A DNA stretch of 64,000 nt from Desulfonema magnum (GTDB lineage: Bacteria; Desulfobacterota; Desulfobacteria; Desulfobacterales; 4be13), in contig NZ_CP061800.1 in NCBI RefSeq assembly GCF_017377395.1, positions 3,865,633 to 3,929,632 on the forward strand. Reading direction: 5' to 3'. Below, piece after piece: positions 9,963-20,300 of the stretch (its first letter is position 1; each line of letters starts with the position of its first letter). Under the pieces are notes generated by a model, which did not search any database, was not told the origin of the DNA, and worked only from the letters and a program-made list of their open reading frames with translations. A program made the translations under genes and the position numbers.

Positions 9963-11600
9963 ATGACAGACAAACAATCTTTTTCAGAAAAAACAGCGTT
10001 AGTTGCAAACTGGCAGAACTTGCAGCGAATATTTATCCGCCCCGAAACAGAGGAGTCCAGGGCTGTTCTGGTAAAATACATGGAACAGATTCTCTTTGGC
10101 CTGCACGATTTTCTAAGGAAACATGTGGGCATCACAAAGGAGGCGAGCCTCAAAAAACTTTCAGAGCAGTTCACAGACAGCAGGATCAACGTAAATCCTG
10201 TAAAAAAACTGGCTGATGTCATCAGAGGAATCATTGAAGATATCGCGCCCCACGCGGTGAACGTGGCCTCACCTTATTTTATCGGACATATGACTTCCGC
10301 GATTCCTTTTTTCATGGTTCATCTTCAGACCATTGTCGCGGCCCTGAATCAGAATCCCGTGAAACTGGAAACATCCAAAATTGTGTCAGCCCTTGAACGG
10401 CAGGTATTGGCTAAAATACACAGAAGAATATACAATCAGAATGAGGCGTTTTATAATGAACACATCCAGCAGCCCGACAGCACTTTTGGCAGTTTCGTGG
10501 AAGACGGAACCCTGGCAAACCTTACTGCCCTCTGGGTTGCCAGAAATTTTTTTTTCAAACCCAGACCCGGATTTGCCGGTGTTGAAAAAGAAGGGATGAT
10601 GGCCGCGTGTCAGGCTTACGGAATTGAAAGATGTGTGGTGCTGGTTTCCCAACTGGCTCACTATTCCCTGCGAAAAGCCGGAGGCGTCTTAGGCATTGGC
10701 AATACCAATATCCTCCCCATTGAAGTTGATGCCAACAACACGATCAATCTGGACAAACTGAAATCCGCGGTTCAGGCCATCCAAAAAAATGACCCAAAAA
10801 CAAAAATCCTGGCCCTGGTGGGAATTGCCGGTGCCACGGAAACAGGAACCGTGGACCCCTTACCCAAAATCGCCGAACTATGCGCGGAACACAAAATCCA
10901 TTTTCATGTGGATGCGGCCTGGGGCGGTCCCACACTGCTCTCGGAAAAATACCGTTCGCTCCTGTCCGGTATTGAAAAAGCGGATTCTGTTACCATTGAC
11001 GGACACAAACAGTTTTATATGCCCATGAGCTGCGGCATGGTCTATTTCAAAGACCCCCACATCATGGATGTGGTTGCCTATCACGCGGCTTATATCAACC
11101 GTCCTGGTTCGGTGGACCTGGGGATTCGGTCCCTGGTCGGTTCCAGGGCAGCCACCTCCCTGATACTGAAAAGCGCATTGGAGATCATGGGCACCGAAGG
11201 TTATGCTCTGCTGATTGATCATGGCATTGAAACAGCCCGCGCGTTTGCAGAGGAGATACAAAAAAGACCTCTTTTTGAACTGGTGACTCGCCCCCAGCTA
11301 AATATTCTCACTTACAGAATCTTTCCCGAACCCATCAGAAAAGAATGGGACGCGGCCGATACTCAGAAACGGAAAGCATTAACAGAGAGGCTTAATAATA
11401 TCAACATCATCGTGCAGCGCCTGCAGCGGGAAGCAGGGAAAAGCTTTGTTTCCAGAACAACACTGAGAAGAGCGGGGCGTGAAGATACCGTTGTCTTACG
11501 TTCCGTGATTATGAATCCCATGACCACAATGGAGATTATTCGTGAGATTTTGGATGAACAGGAACATATTTACCATAGTCAGTTTGCAATTCAGGCTTGA
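9963..11600 (+). CDS. panP: PLP-dependent aspartate 1-decarboxylase-like protein (PanP type)
   Basis: A 545-residue group II PLP decarboxylase. The segment HTASP/YFIGHMTSAIPFFM with LNQNPVKLETSK and LERQVLAKIHR resembles the Vibrio PanP family, which makes beta-alanine from aspartate for pantothenate and CoA synthesis. The PLP lysine is Lys349 in SVTIDGHKQFYMPMSCG. The active-site regions GTLANLTALWVARN and HVDAAWGGPTLLS are intact. The start has AGGGA about 8 bases upstream. It stands alone between repeats. A glutamate or other amino-acid decarboxylase specificity cannot be excluded from sequence alone. Confidence 0.8.
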   Translation: MTDKQSFSEKTALVANWQNLQRIFIRPETEESRAVLVKYMEQILFGLHDFLRKHVGITKEASLKKLSEQFTDSRINVNPVKKLADVIRGIIEDIAPHAVNVASPYFIGHMTSAIPFFMVHLQTIVAALNQNPVKLETSKIVSALERQVLAKIHRRIYNQNEAFYNEHIQQPDSTFGSFVEDGTLANLTALWVARNFFFKPRPGFAGVEKEGMMAACQAYGIERCVVLVSQLAHYSLRKAGGVLGIGNTNILPIEVDANNTINLDKLKSAVQAIQKNDPKTKILALVGIAGATETGTVDPLPKIAELCAEHKIHFHVDAAWGGPTLLSEKYRSLLSGIEKADSVTIDGHKQFYMPMSCGMVYFKDPHIMDVVAYHAAYINRPGSVDLGIRSLVGSRAATSLILKSALEIMGTEGYALLIDHGIETARAFAEEIQKRPLFELVTRPQLNILTYRIFPEPIRKEWDAADTQKRKALTERLNNINIIVQRLQREAGKSFVSRTTLRRAGREDTVVLRSVIMNPMTTMEIIREILDEQEHIYHSQFAIQA

Positions 11601-11644
11601 CAATTTAAAAATAGCTCCCATTTTTTATCAGAAAGTATGAAGAG

Positions 11645-11805
11645 GTGATATGAGACCTCCGAGGACTTCGGCGAGCTCAGTCGAACCGTAGCGAGCTCAG
11701 TCGAATCGTGGCGAGATATGTCGAACCGTAGCGAGCTCAGTCGAATCGTGGCGAGATCTGTCGAACCCTCTTTAAAACCTCGGAGGTCTTTCACAGGCGC
11801 TGACA
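11645..11805. repeat. ~21-bp tandem repeats inside an inverted repeat
   Basis: Units GCGAGCTCAGTCGAACCGTA and GCGAGATCTGTCGAA repeat about five times between arms AGACCTCCGAGGACTT and AAACCTCGGAGGTCTT. The arm motif recurs as a hairpin at 40190-40233. Confidence 0.7.
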
Positions 11806-11852
11806 CCTGACTCATTACAAACTATTATTCAATAAAACAGGGAGCTATTTTT

Positions 11853-13778
11853 ATGACTGCCAAAAAAGAAACCCACGAATTTAAAACCGAAGTCCAGCAA
11901 CTATTAAACCTTATTATTAATTCTCTTTATTCCAATAAAGATATTTTTCTGAGGGAGCTGATTTCCAATGCTTCCGACGCGATTGACAAACTTCGTTTCA
12001 AATCCCAGACAGACCCTGAAATTCTTGGTGATGACACTGAATTCAAAATCCGAATTGTTGCAGATAGCGAAAAACAGACCCTGGAAATATCCGACAACGG
12101 CATTGGCATGACCTATGACGAGGTCATGGAAAATATCGGCACCATTGCCAAAAGCGGCACAGCTGCGTTTCTGGAAGCTTTGGAACAGTCCCAAAAACAG
12201 GAAACCCTGACACCTGAACTGATTGGTCAGTTCGGTGTGGGATTTTACAGCGCGTTTATCGCTGCTGACAAAGTGACGCTCATCACCCGGGCCGCGGGTC
12301 CGGAAGCAACAGCCACCCAATGGGAATCCGCAGGCGACGGGTCCTTTACCATTGAAGAAACAACCAAAGATTCCCGGGGAACCACTGTTATCCTGAATTT
12401 GAAAAAAACAGAACCGGACGAGAAAAATTTTACAGATGAATGGGTCATCCGCAATATTATAAAGACATATTCGGATTTTGTAGAGTATCCTGTCCTGATG
12501 GATGTTGAAAAGGATGAGCCGATTCCTGAAAAAGAACAGGTTCTGGACAAAGACAACAATCCGGTCGCGACCACCCGAAAAGTCATCACAGAAGACACCC
12601 TGAACTCCATGAAAGCCATATGGGCAAAGGACAAGAAAGAGGTTACGGATGATGAATATAAGGAATTTTACAAACATATCAGCCATGACTGGAATGATCC
12701 GCTGACCCATATTCACCTGAAGCTCGAGGGAACCACCGAATATACTATGCTGCTGTATATTCCCTCCAAAGCCCCGTTTGATATGTTTCAGCAGGACCGT
12801 AAGCATGGGATTCACTTGTACTGCAAACGGGTTTTCATCATGGATGACTGCAAGGAACTCCTGCCGGAATATTTACGGTTTGTAAAAGGCGTTGTGGACG
12901 CACCGGACCTGAACCTGAATGTCAGCCGCGAAATCCTGCAACAGGACCGGCTGGTAAAAAATATACGCAAAAATCTTGTGAAAAAAGTTCTGGAGCTTTT
13001 TGCCGGTATGGAAAAAGAGACTTATGAGAATTTTTACAATGAATTCGGACAGGTCATCAAAGAAGGCGCTCACACAGACTGGGAAAACAAGGATAAAATT
13101 GCCGATCTGCTCCGTTACAAAACCACCAAATCCGATGACAAATTGGTGTCACTCCAGGATTATATCACAAACATGAAGGCGGATCAGAAGGAGATTTACT
13201 ATATTACCGGGGATAATCTTTCCACGCTGATTAACAGCCCGCACCTTGAACAGCTCAAGGAAAAAGACTATGAAGTCCTGCTCATGACAGATCCGGTGGA
13301 TGAATGGGTCACCATGGCCCTGACAGAGTACAAGGAAAAGAAGTTCAAAAGCGCGGAAAAAGGGGACCTTGAGCTGGACAAGGTGGATGATGACAAGAAA
13401 GATGAATATACCACCTTGTTTGATTATATCAAATCCAACCTTGAAGACAAAATCAAAGAGGTCAAACCGTCTTCCAGGCTGAAAGATTCCGTGGCCTGCC
13501 TGTCCGGAGACGACTACGACATGAGCGCGTATATGGAAAAAATTCTCAAAGCCTCGGGTCAGCAGGCACCTGAAGTCAAACGGGTACTGGAACTGAACGT
13601 GAATCATCCGGTCCTTTCAAAAATAAAGGCCCTGTTTGAAAAGGACAAAGACAGCCAGGTATTGAAAGACTACAGCAACCTGCTCTTGGATATGGCGATT
13701 ATCAGTGAAGGGGGCAAGCTGGAAAATCCGTCACAGTTCAGTAAAATGATCGGAGACCTGATGTCTCACGCATTATAA
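11853..13778 (+). CDS. htpG: Molecular chaperone HtpG (Hsp90)
   Basis: A 641-residue Hsp90 homologue of normal length. The N-terminal GHKL ATPase has [15 protein letters not shown] (catalytic Glu35, Asn39), DNGIGM, and the lid glycine motif [11 protein letters not shown]. The middle domain carries the catalytic-loop segment [12 protein letters not shown]. The C-terminal dimerisation domain is complete, with no eukaryotic MEEVD tail. GGGAG lies upstream of the ATG. It is an ATP-driven cytosolic chaperone. It is flanked by repeat-filled gaps on both sides, so it is probably monocistronic. No sigma-32-type promoter was identified with confidence. Confidence 0.97.
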   Translation: MTAKKETHEFKTEVQQLLNLIINSLYSNKDIFLRELISNASDAIDKLRFKSQTDPEILGDDTEFKIRIVADSEKQTLEISDNGIGMTYDEVMENIGTIAKSGTAAFLEALEQSQKQETLTPELIGQFGVGFYSAFIAADKVTLITRAAGPEATATQWESAGDGSFTIEETTKDSRGTTVILNLKKTEPDEKNFTDEWVIRNIIKTYSDFVEYPVLMDVEKDEPIPEKEQVLDKDNNPVATTRKVITEDTLNSMKAIWAKDKKEVTDDEYKEFYKHISHDWNDPLTHIHLKLEGTTEYTMLLYIPSKAPFDMFQQDRKHGIHLYCKRVFIMDDCKELLPEYLRFVKGVVDAPDLNLNVSREILQQDRLVKNIRKNLVKKVLELFAGMEKETYENFYNEFGQVIKEGAHTDWENKDKIADLLRYKTTKSDDKLVSLQDYITNMKADQKEIYYITGDNLSTLINSPHLEQLKEKDYEVLLMTDPVDEWVTMALTEYKEKKFKSAEKGDLELDKVDDDKKDEYTTLFDYIKSNLEDKIKEVKPSSRLKDSVACLSGDDYDMSAYMEKILKASGQQAPEVKRVLELNVNHPVLSKIKALFEKDKDSQVLKDYSNLLLDMAIISEGGKLENPSQFSKMIGDLMSHAL

Positions 13779-13789
13779 ACCGGGCAGTC

Positions 13790-13988
13790 CAGTTTTCAGT
13801 TTTCAGCCATGCGGTTTTGTCATGTCATGACGAAACGCAGGGCTGTCAAAAACTGAAAACTGATCACATCTCTTCATACACACCCTTCCCCTTATTTTAT
13901 ACTCGATGATCAGGTTTTTTTTGTCATTCCTGCGAAAGCAGGAATGAGAGGCTTTTTGTCCGAGCCAGGTCAAAAATTTGATCATGGA
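13790..13988. repeat. Two palindromic repeats
   Basis: 13793-13865: inverted repeat with CAGTTTTCAGTTTTCAG against CAAAAACTGAAAACTGATCA. 13903-13986: 'ACTCGATGATCAGGTTTTTTT' enclosing GTCATTCCTGCGAAAGCAGG and ending TTTGATCATGGAGT, an element of the GCGAAAGC family seen also at 28325, 49200, 50580, 59950 and 60315. Confidence 0.7.
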
Positions 13989-13990
13989 GT

Positions 13991-14286
13991 TAGGGAACTC
14001 GAAATAAACAACATACCCGATAAAAAAATGTAGGGTGGGTGGAACCCCATATGCATCAGGCTAAGATCGTAACTCATTGTTTTTATTAACATGTGATCTG
14101 CCGGACGGGGTTTGCAACCCCGTCCGAAATATTTTCCGACCCCCGAAAACAAACGTTTCGGACGGGGTTGCAAACCCCGTCCGGCAGTCTTAGCCTGATG
14201 CATATGGGGTGGAACCCACCTTGTGCGGTGGGTTCCACCCACCCTACACTCTGAATTCCGGGTATTTTATTTTTGGGGAACTCCCT
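13991..14286. repeat. Three-layer nested palindromic elements
   Basis: Outer layer: TAGGGAACTCGAAATAAACA...TGTAGGGTGGGTGGAACC, mirrored at 14216-14286. Middle layer (14047-14207): CCATATGCATCAGGCTAAGA, mirrored by TCTTAGCCTGATGCATATGG. Inner layer (14101-14186): GCCGGACGGGGTTTGCAACC, mirrored by GGTTGCAAACCCCGTCCGGC. Relatives of each layer occur alone elsewhere in the window (45363, 5996, 33383), so this is stepwise insertion. Confidence 0.8.
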
Positions 14287-14569
14287 TATCTGATATGAAT
14301 AAGCACAGATGACTGAGATCACCCGTGCTTGTCTGTGTTATTCCCCCATTTCAACCTCAGCGGTTCTCAAAATATCGTTTGTGCTTGCCTTATTATTTGT
14401 GTTAAATTATATACAGATAATCAGGTTACTCATCGGAGGTTCAGGAATCAGAATGAATAGTCCTCAGCAGCTCGAAAGGCTTTTCTCGTTTTCCTCGTTC
14501 TCGCGCTTTGTGTCCGGGAGGGCAGGGGATAAGGACACAAAGCGTCTGTGCTGCATTCCCACGCGAAGC

Positions 14570-14680
14570 ATCACTGCCATTAAGTTAAGGATAAGGAGCA
14601 TCCGAAGTGACAAAAACAGTTTCCGGCGAGGGTGCGAAAAATAATTTTCGCACTCCGGAAGCTTAACTTAATGGCAGTGA
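14570..14680. mobile_element. MITE-like element, family C, inside a REP palindrome
   Basis: A 111-bp element with perfect 19-bp ends (TCACTGCCATTAAGTTAAG). It is flanked by the direct repeat CGCGAAGC (14562-14569 and 14681-14688). Removing it and one CGCGAAGC restores an ordinary REP arm pair, CATTCCCACGCGAAGC joined to GTGGGAACGAG, which spans about 14540-14702. Confidence 0.85.
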
Positions 14681-14765
14681 CGCGAAGCGTGGGAACGAGG
14701 TCGAAGAGGTTGCTGTTTTTAATGCTTTCTGTTTTTATTGCTATTTGTTTTGTAAGGGAAAAAAC

Positions 14766-17141
14766 ATGAATTCTTCACAATATTTTGTTCCAGAAGTTAG
14801 TCACCACCGATCTGATATCTGTTCTGATATAACTAACTTGTCACAAGATAGCAGACTGAACAAGCTTCTTCAAACGGTTGTCAGGGAAGTGAGCCTTTAT
14901 GCGGAAGACCAGATAAAACACATCAGACAGGGCGCGGAGATCGGAAAAGCCCTTTCGGCTGAAAGTGACATCAATAAAATTCTGGAAATGATCGTTAATG
15001 AGGCCAGAGCCATGACCCGGGCCGATGCAGGCACATTATATATTCTTGATAAAGATAAAAAAGAACTCCGTGCCAAAATATTACAAAATAATTCAATGAA
15101 AATACAGATGGGAGGGGTGAAAAATATTGATATCAGCCTGCCGGATGTCCCGCTGCCAAATGTTCCGCTTTATTATAAAAACGGAGAAGAAAATCGTTCC
15201 AATGTGTCATCATATGCGGCCCTGACTGGCGAGACAATAAATATTCCGGATGTATATAAAGCCAAAGGCTTTGACTTTACCGGCCCGAGAAATTATGATG
15301 TGTCAACAGGGTACCGCTCAAAGTCCATGCTGGTTATCCCTCTGAAAAACCATGAAAATCATATCATCGGCGTACTGCAGCTTCTGAACGCTCAGGATAT
15401 CGAAACCGGCGAAGTGGTTGCATTTTCTTCGGAGTATGTGGACATGATTGCCTCCCTGGCGTCGCAGGCGGCTGTGGTTCTGACAAATACCTGGCTGATT
15501 CAAAACCTGAAAGATCGGATTAAGCGTATCCGAAAAGGGGCCGAGATCGGAAAGGCCCTTTCTGTTGAAAGAGATATCAGCAAACTTCTGGAGATGATCG
15601 TTGACGAGGCCAGAGCCATGTCCAAGGCCGACGCTGGCACATTATATATTCTTGATAAGGACCAGAAATATCTCCAGGTTGAGATCTTTCAAAATGACAC
15701 CATGAAAACCCGCATGGACGGAGCCAAGAAAATTGCGTCCTTACCCAACGCGCCGTTTCCCCTGCCTCATGTGCCGCTTTATAATGAAAAAGGAAAAGGC
15801 AATTATTCCCAGGTGTCATCCTATGTGGCCCTGACAGGCGAAATTGTAAACATTCCGGATGTATATGATATTCCGGGGATGTATAAAAATAAAGGATTTG
15901 ATTTCACAGGACCCAAAAATTACGATAAAAAAAGCGGGTATCTTTCCAAATCCATGCTGGTTATTCCTTTAAAAAATCACGAAAATAAGATTATTGGCGT
16001 ACTCCAGCTCCTGAATGCTCAGAATAAAAGCGGTGAAGTCATTGCATTTTCCCCGGACCTTGAGAACCTGGTTGCCTCCCTGGCGTCACAGGCGGCCGTG
16101 GCCCTGACAAATAATCAGCTGATCCGGGATTTAAAAGATGCGCTCCAGAAGATAAAAAATCTGTTTGACGCGTTTATCAAAAGCATTGCCACGGCTATCG
16201 AAAAAAAATCTTTATACACTGGCGGACATATTGAGCGGGTTGTCAAGCTGACAATGATGATTGCAAAAAAAATCAATGAAACCTCCGAAGGCCCGTTAAA
16301 AGATGCCTGTTTCGATGAAAATGAAATGGAGGAACTGCGGCTGGCCGCATGGATGCACGATATTGGCAAAATAACCACACCTCAGTATATTATGGATAAG
16401 GCAACAAAACTCGAAGCCATAGTTGACCGTATTCATCTGATTGAAACAAGATTTCATCTGATTGCCAAGTCTGTTGAAAACAGATACCTGCAACGGAAAA
16501 TTGAGATATTGCAAAGCGGAAAAAATTTCTCAGAAACCGAACACGCGGACAAAAAATTTTCAAACGAAATAAAAACCCTTTATGAAGAATTGGAATTTAT
16601 CAGATTATGCAACAGAGACTTCATGGATGAGGATAAGATAAAACACCTGCGGAAAATTGCCGGCAAAACATATTTTATGAATGGTGAAACCCTTCCCTAC
16701 CTGACCCGGGACGAGGTCAGAAATTTGTGTGTCCGAAAAGGAACCCTTACGGATGAGGAACGTGAGATTATTGAAAACCATGCCACAATGACATGGAATA
16801 TTTTATTTCAACTCCCTTTTCCCAGGGCGTTGGCAAGTGTTCCGGATTACGCATGGGCACACCATGAAAAACTGGACGGATCAGGCTATCCCCAGGGACT
16901 TTCAGGAAAAGATATTCCCTTGCAGTCCCGTATTATGGTCATCGCGGACATATTCGAAGCCCTTACCGCGGGGGACCGTCCGTATAAGAAACCTGCCACA
17001 CTCTCCGAGGCAGTCGGAATACTGGAGAACATGAAAAAGGAGAATAAGATTGACCCGGATGTTTATGACCTTTTTATCAAGGAAGGCCTGTATCGGGAGT
17101 ATGCAAAAAAACAGATGAATCCGGAACAGCTTGATCACTAG
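14766..17141 (+). CDS. Two-GAF HD-GYP phosphodiesterase-type protein
   Basis: A 791-residue cytoplasmic protein. Two internally duplicated GAF modules lie at about residues 45-235 and 255-450; each starts 'IRKGAEIGKALS' and contains ADAGTLYILDKD and SKSMLVIPLKNHEN. An HD-GYP domain follows at about 470-785 with AAWMHDIGKITTPQYIMDKA, a ~120-residue insertion, then HHEKLDGSGYPQGLSGKDIP and ADIFEALTAGDRPYKKP. The HD and GYP metal/catalytic residues are intact, so cyclic-di-GMP hydrolysis is likely; the GAF ligands are unknown. I chose the start at 14766, with AAGGGA upstream, over an ATG at 14745. The gene stands alone between repeat tracts. Confidence 0.9.
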   Translation: MNSSQYFVPEVSHHRSDICSDITNLSQDSRLNKLLQTVVREVSLYAEDQIKHIRQGAEIGKALSAESDINKILEMIVNEARAMTRADAGTLYILDKDKKELRAKILQNNSMKIQMGGVKNIDISLPDVPLPNVPLYYKNGEENRSNVSSYAALTGETINIPDVYKAKGFDFTGPRNYDVSTGYRSKSMLVIPLKNHENHIIGVLQLLNAQDIETGEVVAFSSEYVDMIASLASQAAVVLTNTWLIQNLKDRIKRIRKGAEIGKALSVERDISKLLEMIVDEARAMSKADAGTLYILDKDQKYLQVEIFQNDTMKTRMDGAKKIASLPNAPFPLPHVPLYNEKGKGNYSQVSSYVALTGEIVNIPDVYDIPGMYKNKGFDFTGPKNYDKKSGYLSKSMLVIPLKNHENKIIGVLQLLNAQNKSGEVIAFSPDLENLVASLASQAAVALTNNQLIRDLKDALQKIKNLFDAFIKSIATAIEKKSLYTGGHIERVVKLTMMIAKKINETSEGPLKDACFDENEMEELRLAAWMHDIGKITTPQYIMDKATKLEAIVDRIHLIETRFHLIAKSVENRYLQRKIEILQSGKNFSETEHADKKFSNEIKTLYEELEFIRLCNRDFMDEDKIKHLRKIAGKTYFMNGETLPYLTRDEVRNLCVRKGTLTDEEREIIENHATMTWNILFQLPFPRALASVPDYAWAHHEKLDGSGYPQGLSGKDIPLQSRIMVIADIFEALTAGDRPYKKPATLSEAVGILENMKKENKIDPDVYDLFIKEGLYREYAKKQMNPEQLDH

Positions 17142-17179
17142 CGTTAGGCGATTTCCGGAAAATAACATGCCGGCTTTTT

Positions 17180-17311
17180 CAGTTCGTAGTTCCGCCTTTA
17201 GGCGGTGTGACACAGCAGTTCGTAGTTCCGCCTTTAGGCGGTGTGACACAGCAGTTCGTAGTTCCGCCTTTAGGCGGTGTCACACCGCCTAAAGGCGGAA
17301 CTACGAACTGG
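17180..17311. repeat. CGTAGTTCCGCCTTTAGGCGG repeats
   Basis: Three direct copies of CAGTTCGTAGTTCCGCCTTT-AGGCGGTGTGACA and one inverted copy, together forming a long hairpin. Same family as the 38-bp array at 39041-39541. It remains open in frame with the next gene but precedes its real start. Confidence 0.85.
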
Positions 17312-17392
17312 TTCATTCTTGGAAATGGCATTAAGTCTCTGTGTTCAAGGATTACAACACCACATGCTTTTCAAACCACTCTGGAGAACCCC

Positions 17393-20300
17393 ATGTTTAA
17401 AATACGAATTCAGGTTGTTTTTATCATAGGTATTTTCATGGCAGGCTTTTTCTTCTCCCTGCCCCTTTTTGCAGCAGATTCAGAACAAACAGATATCCCC
17501 CCTGAACTGGCGAACTGGAAATCGTGGGTGCTTCATGACACAGAAGAACAACAGTGTCCCACAAATTATAATAACGGTCAGATCAGCCGATGCACCTGGC
17601 CCTCCCGGTTAAATTTATTTATCGAATCAAACAGGGGGCGATTTGAACAGGAATGGCTCATTTTTGCAAAAGCATGGGTTCCGCTTCCGGGCAGCCCGAA
17701 AATCTGGCCCGGACATGTCCGGCTGGATTATAAAAACGTGCCAGTTATGAATCGGCACTCTGTTCCATGTATTGGTATGGTTCCCGGAGAACACCGGGCA
17801 GAGGGCATTTTTGAATGGAGCGAAATGCCTGAGATGATACGGATTCCTCCTGATATCGGTCTGGTAAATCTTTTTATAAACAATCAGCCCGTGGCTTCTC
17901 CCGTACTTGATAAAAACGGTCAGTTATGGCTCCAGAAACAAGCTGTGTCCCAGGATGAGGAGGATCGTCTGGATGTGAAAATTTATCGCCTGTTAAATGA
18001 CACCATCCCCATGGAAGTCACCACTCACCTTCAACTCAACATTTCGGGCCGGGCCAGGGAGGTCAGACTGGAGGAAGTCCTTTTGCAAAACGCCATTCCC
18101 ATGCGTCTTAAAAGCCGGCTGCCTGCGAGAATCACTCCCGAACACGGGCTGATGATTCAGGCACGTCCCGGACGATGGGAGATTCGAATTCTTACCCGGT
18201 TTGAATCGCCAGTTTATGAAATCGGACCTGTCAAGGGGATGTTCGGACAGGAAATCTGGTCTTTCAAATCTCAGCATCACCTTCGCATGACAGAGATTAA
18301 AGGGGTCTCGTCCGTAGAACCTGCCCAGACGGACACGCCTTCGGAATGGAGAAAATTTCCCGCCTATATCATTCAGCCCGGTGCGAAGATGATATTGAAA
18401 GAAATTCGCCGGGGAGACCCTGAGCCAGCGCCGGATCGTTTAAATCTCCATAGAATATGGTGGCTGGATTTTGACGGCAACGGATTTACCATCCAGGATA
18501 AGATCACAGGAACCCTGAAACGTCAATGGTATCTTTCCATGAATCCGCCCGGGATTCTGGGGCGGGTTTCCGCGGACGGCACGGATCAGCTCATCACGGT
18601 TCAGGCAGATAAAAAACCAGGGGTGGAGCTGCGTCGCGGAGAACTCTCTCTGGTAGCGGATTCCAGGTTTGACGCGTCTGCCCGTACAGTTCCCGCGGTA
18701 GGATGGGATCATGATTTCCAAAAAGTGTCCGGAGTGATGAACCTGCCTCCGGGATGGCGTGTTCTCACCGCACAAGGCGTGGATGTCCTGCCGGGAACAT
18801 GGTTTCAACGCTGGACTTTGCTGGATTTCTTTATTGTCCTTATCATCGGAATTTCAGTCTTAAAACTCAGGAGCCGGGGCTATGGCATTTTAGCTCTGGT
18901 CACAATGGTTCTCATTTATCATGAGCCGGGTGCGCCTCGTTTTGTGTGGCTGCATCTGTTGGCGGCCATGGCGCTTTTACGGGTTCTGCCCGAAGGATGG
19001 ATAAAAAAGCTTGTCATGCTGTGGGGGATTGGTTCCGTGATTGTCCTGCTGGTTGCGGCGATTCCTTTTATGGTTCAGCAGATGCGATGGGGGATTTATC
19101 CTCAGTTGGAACTTGCCCGGGAAATTACGAGGGACAGCCTTTCTTACAGCACGAAAAATGAACAATACATGTCATCGGAATCTGTTCCTCAGGTAAAATC
19201 TTATTCAGATTCATCTTCTCAGTGGGCAAAGCAGGAAAAAAGTCTTTATCATCGTAAGCAGGCGGTTTTTAAACAGGACCCCAACGCCCTGATTCAGACC
19301 GGTCCGGGGCTGCCCGCGTGGAAATGGCGGTCTGTCAGCATGAGATGGAACGGGCCTGTGGATAAGGATCAGCATATCCGGCTATGGCTGCTGTCGCCTT
19401 TTACAAACCTTGTGCTTTCCTTTTTGCGGGTGATGCTCCTTGGTTTTTTCATTTTCAGTCTGACAGATCTGCGCCACTGGTGGCAGGAGATGAACAAAAA
19501 ACTGAATCCCGCAGTCCTCACACTTGCATTTCTGATGCTGTGGGGAACATTTTCAAATGCGGAATCCGGTGCGCGGGATGCGAATACGTCGGACTCAGGA
19601 AAAGATTCAAATCTCGAATTTCAAATTTCAAATTTCTCCCCTTATCCGCCAAAGGAACTTTTACAGGAACTTCGGGACCGGCTTTTGGAAAAACCGGACT
19701 GTCTGCCCAGTTGCGCGGACTGCAACCGTATGGAACTGAAGGTGTCTCCTGACAGCCTGCAAATTCTTCTCCAAATTCACGCGGCCTGTGAAACAGCCGT
19801 TCCTTTGCCCGGGTCATCAGAATCCTGGATTCCCGATGAGGTGTTTCTGAATTTGAACCAGCAATCTGCGAAAGCACTTGCAAGGGATGCCGAGGGGCTG
19901 TTATGGACACGGGTTCCCCAGGGCATCCACACCATCACCCTGATGGGCAAAACAGGCCGTGGAAATTCTGTCCAGATTCCTTTGCCATTAAAGCCGCATC
20001 GGGCTGTGTTTACAAGCGAGGGATGGGATGTGCAGGGAATCCGTGAGAACGGCACGGTTGAAACGGGTATTCAGCTGACCCGGGTGAAAAAAAATGCCCG
20101 AGATAATTTCACGGGTCAGAACAATACGCTTCCGCCATTTCTTCATGTGGAGCGGGTGCTGCACCTGGGACTGACCTGGGAAATTTCCACCACCATCAGG
20201 CGGCTGACCCCCGCGGGTATTCCGGTGGTCGTATCCATGCCGCTTATTGAAGGGGAATCTGTCACCACTGCTGGAATCCATGTGGAAAAAGGGCAGGCCA

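Noticed and set aside
11904..13607. Long minus-strand frames opposite htpG
   Set aside because: Antisense shadows of an unambiguous Hsp90 gene.
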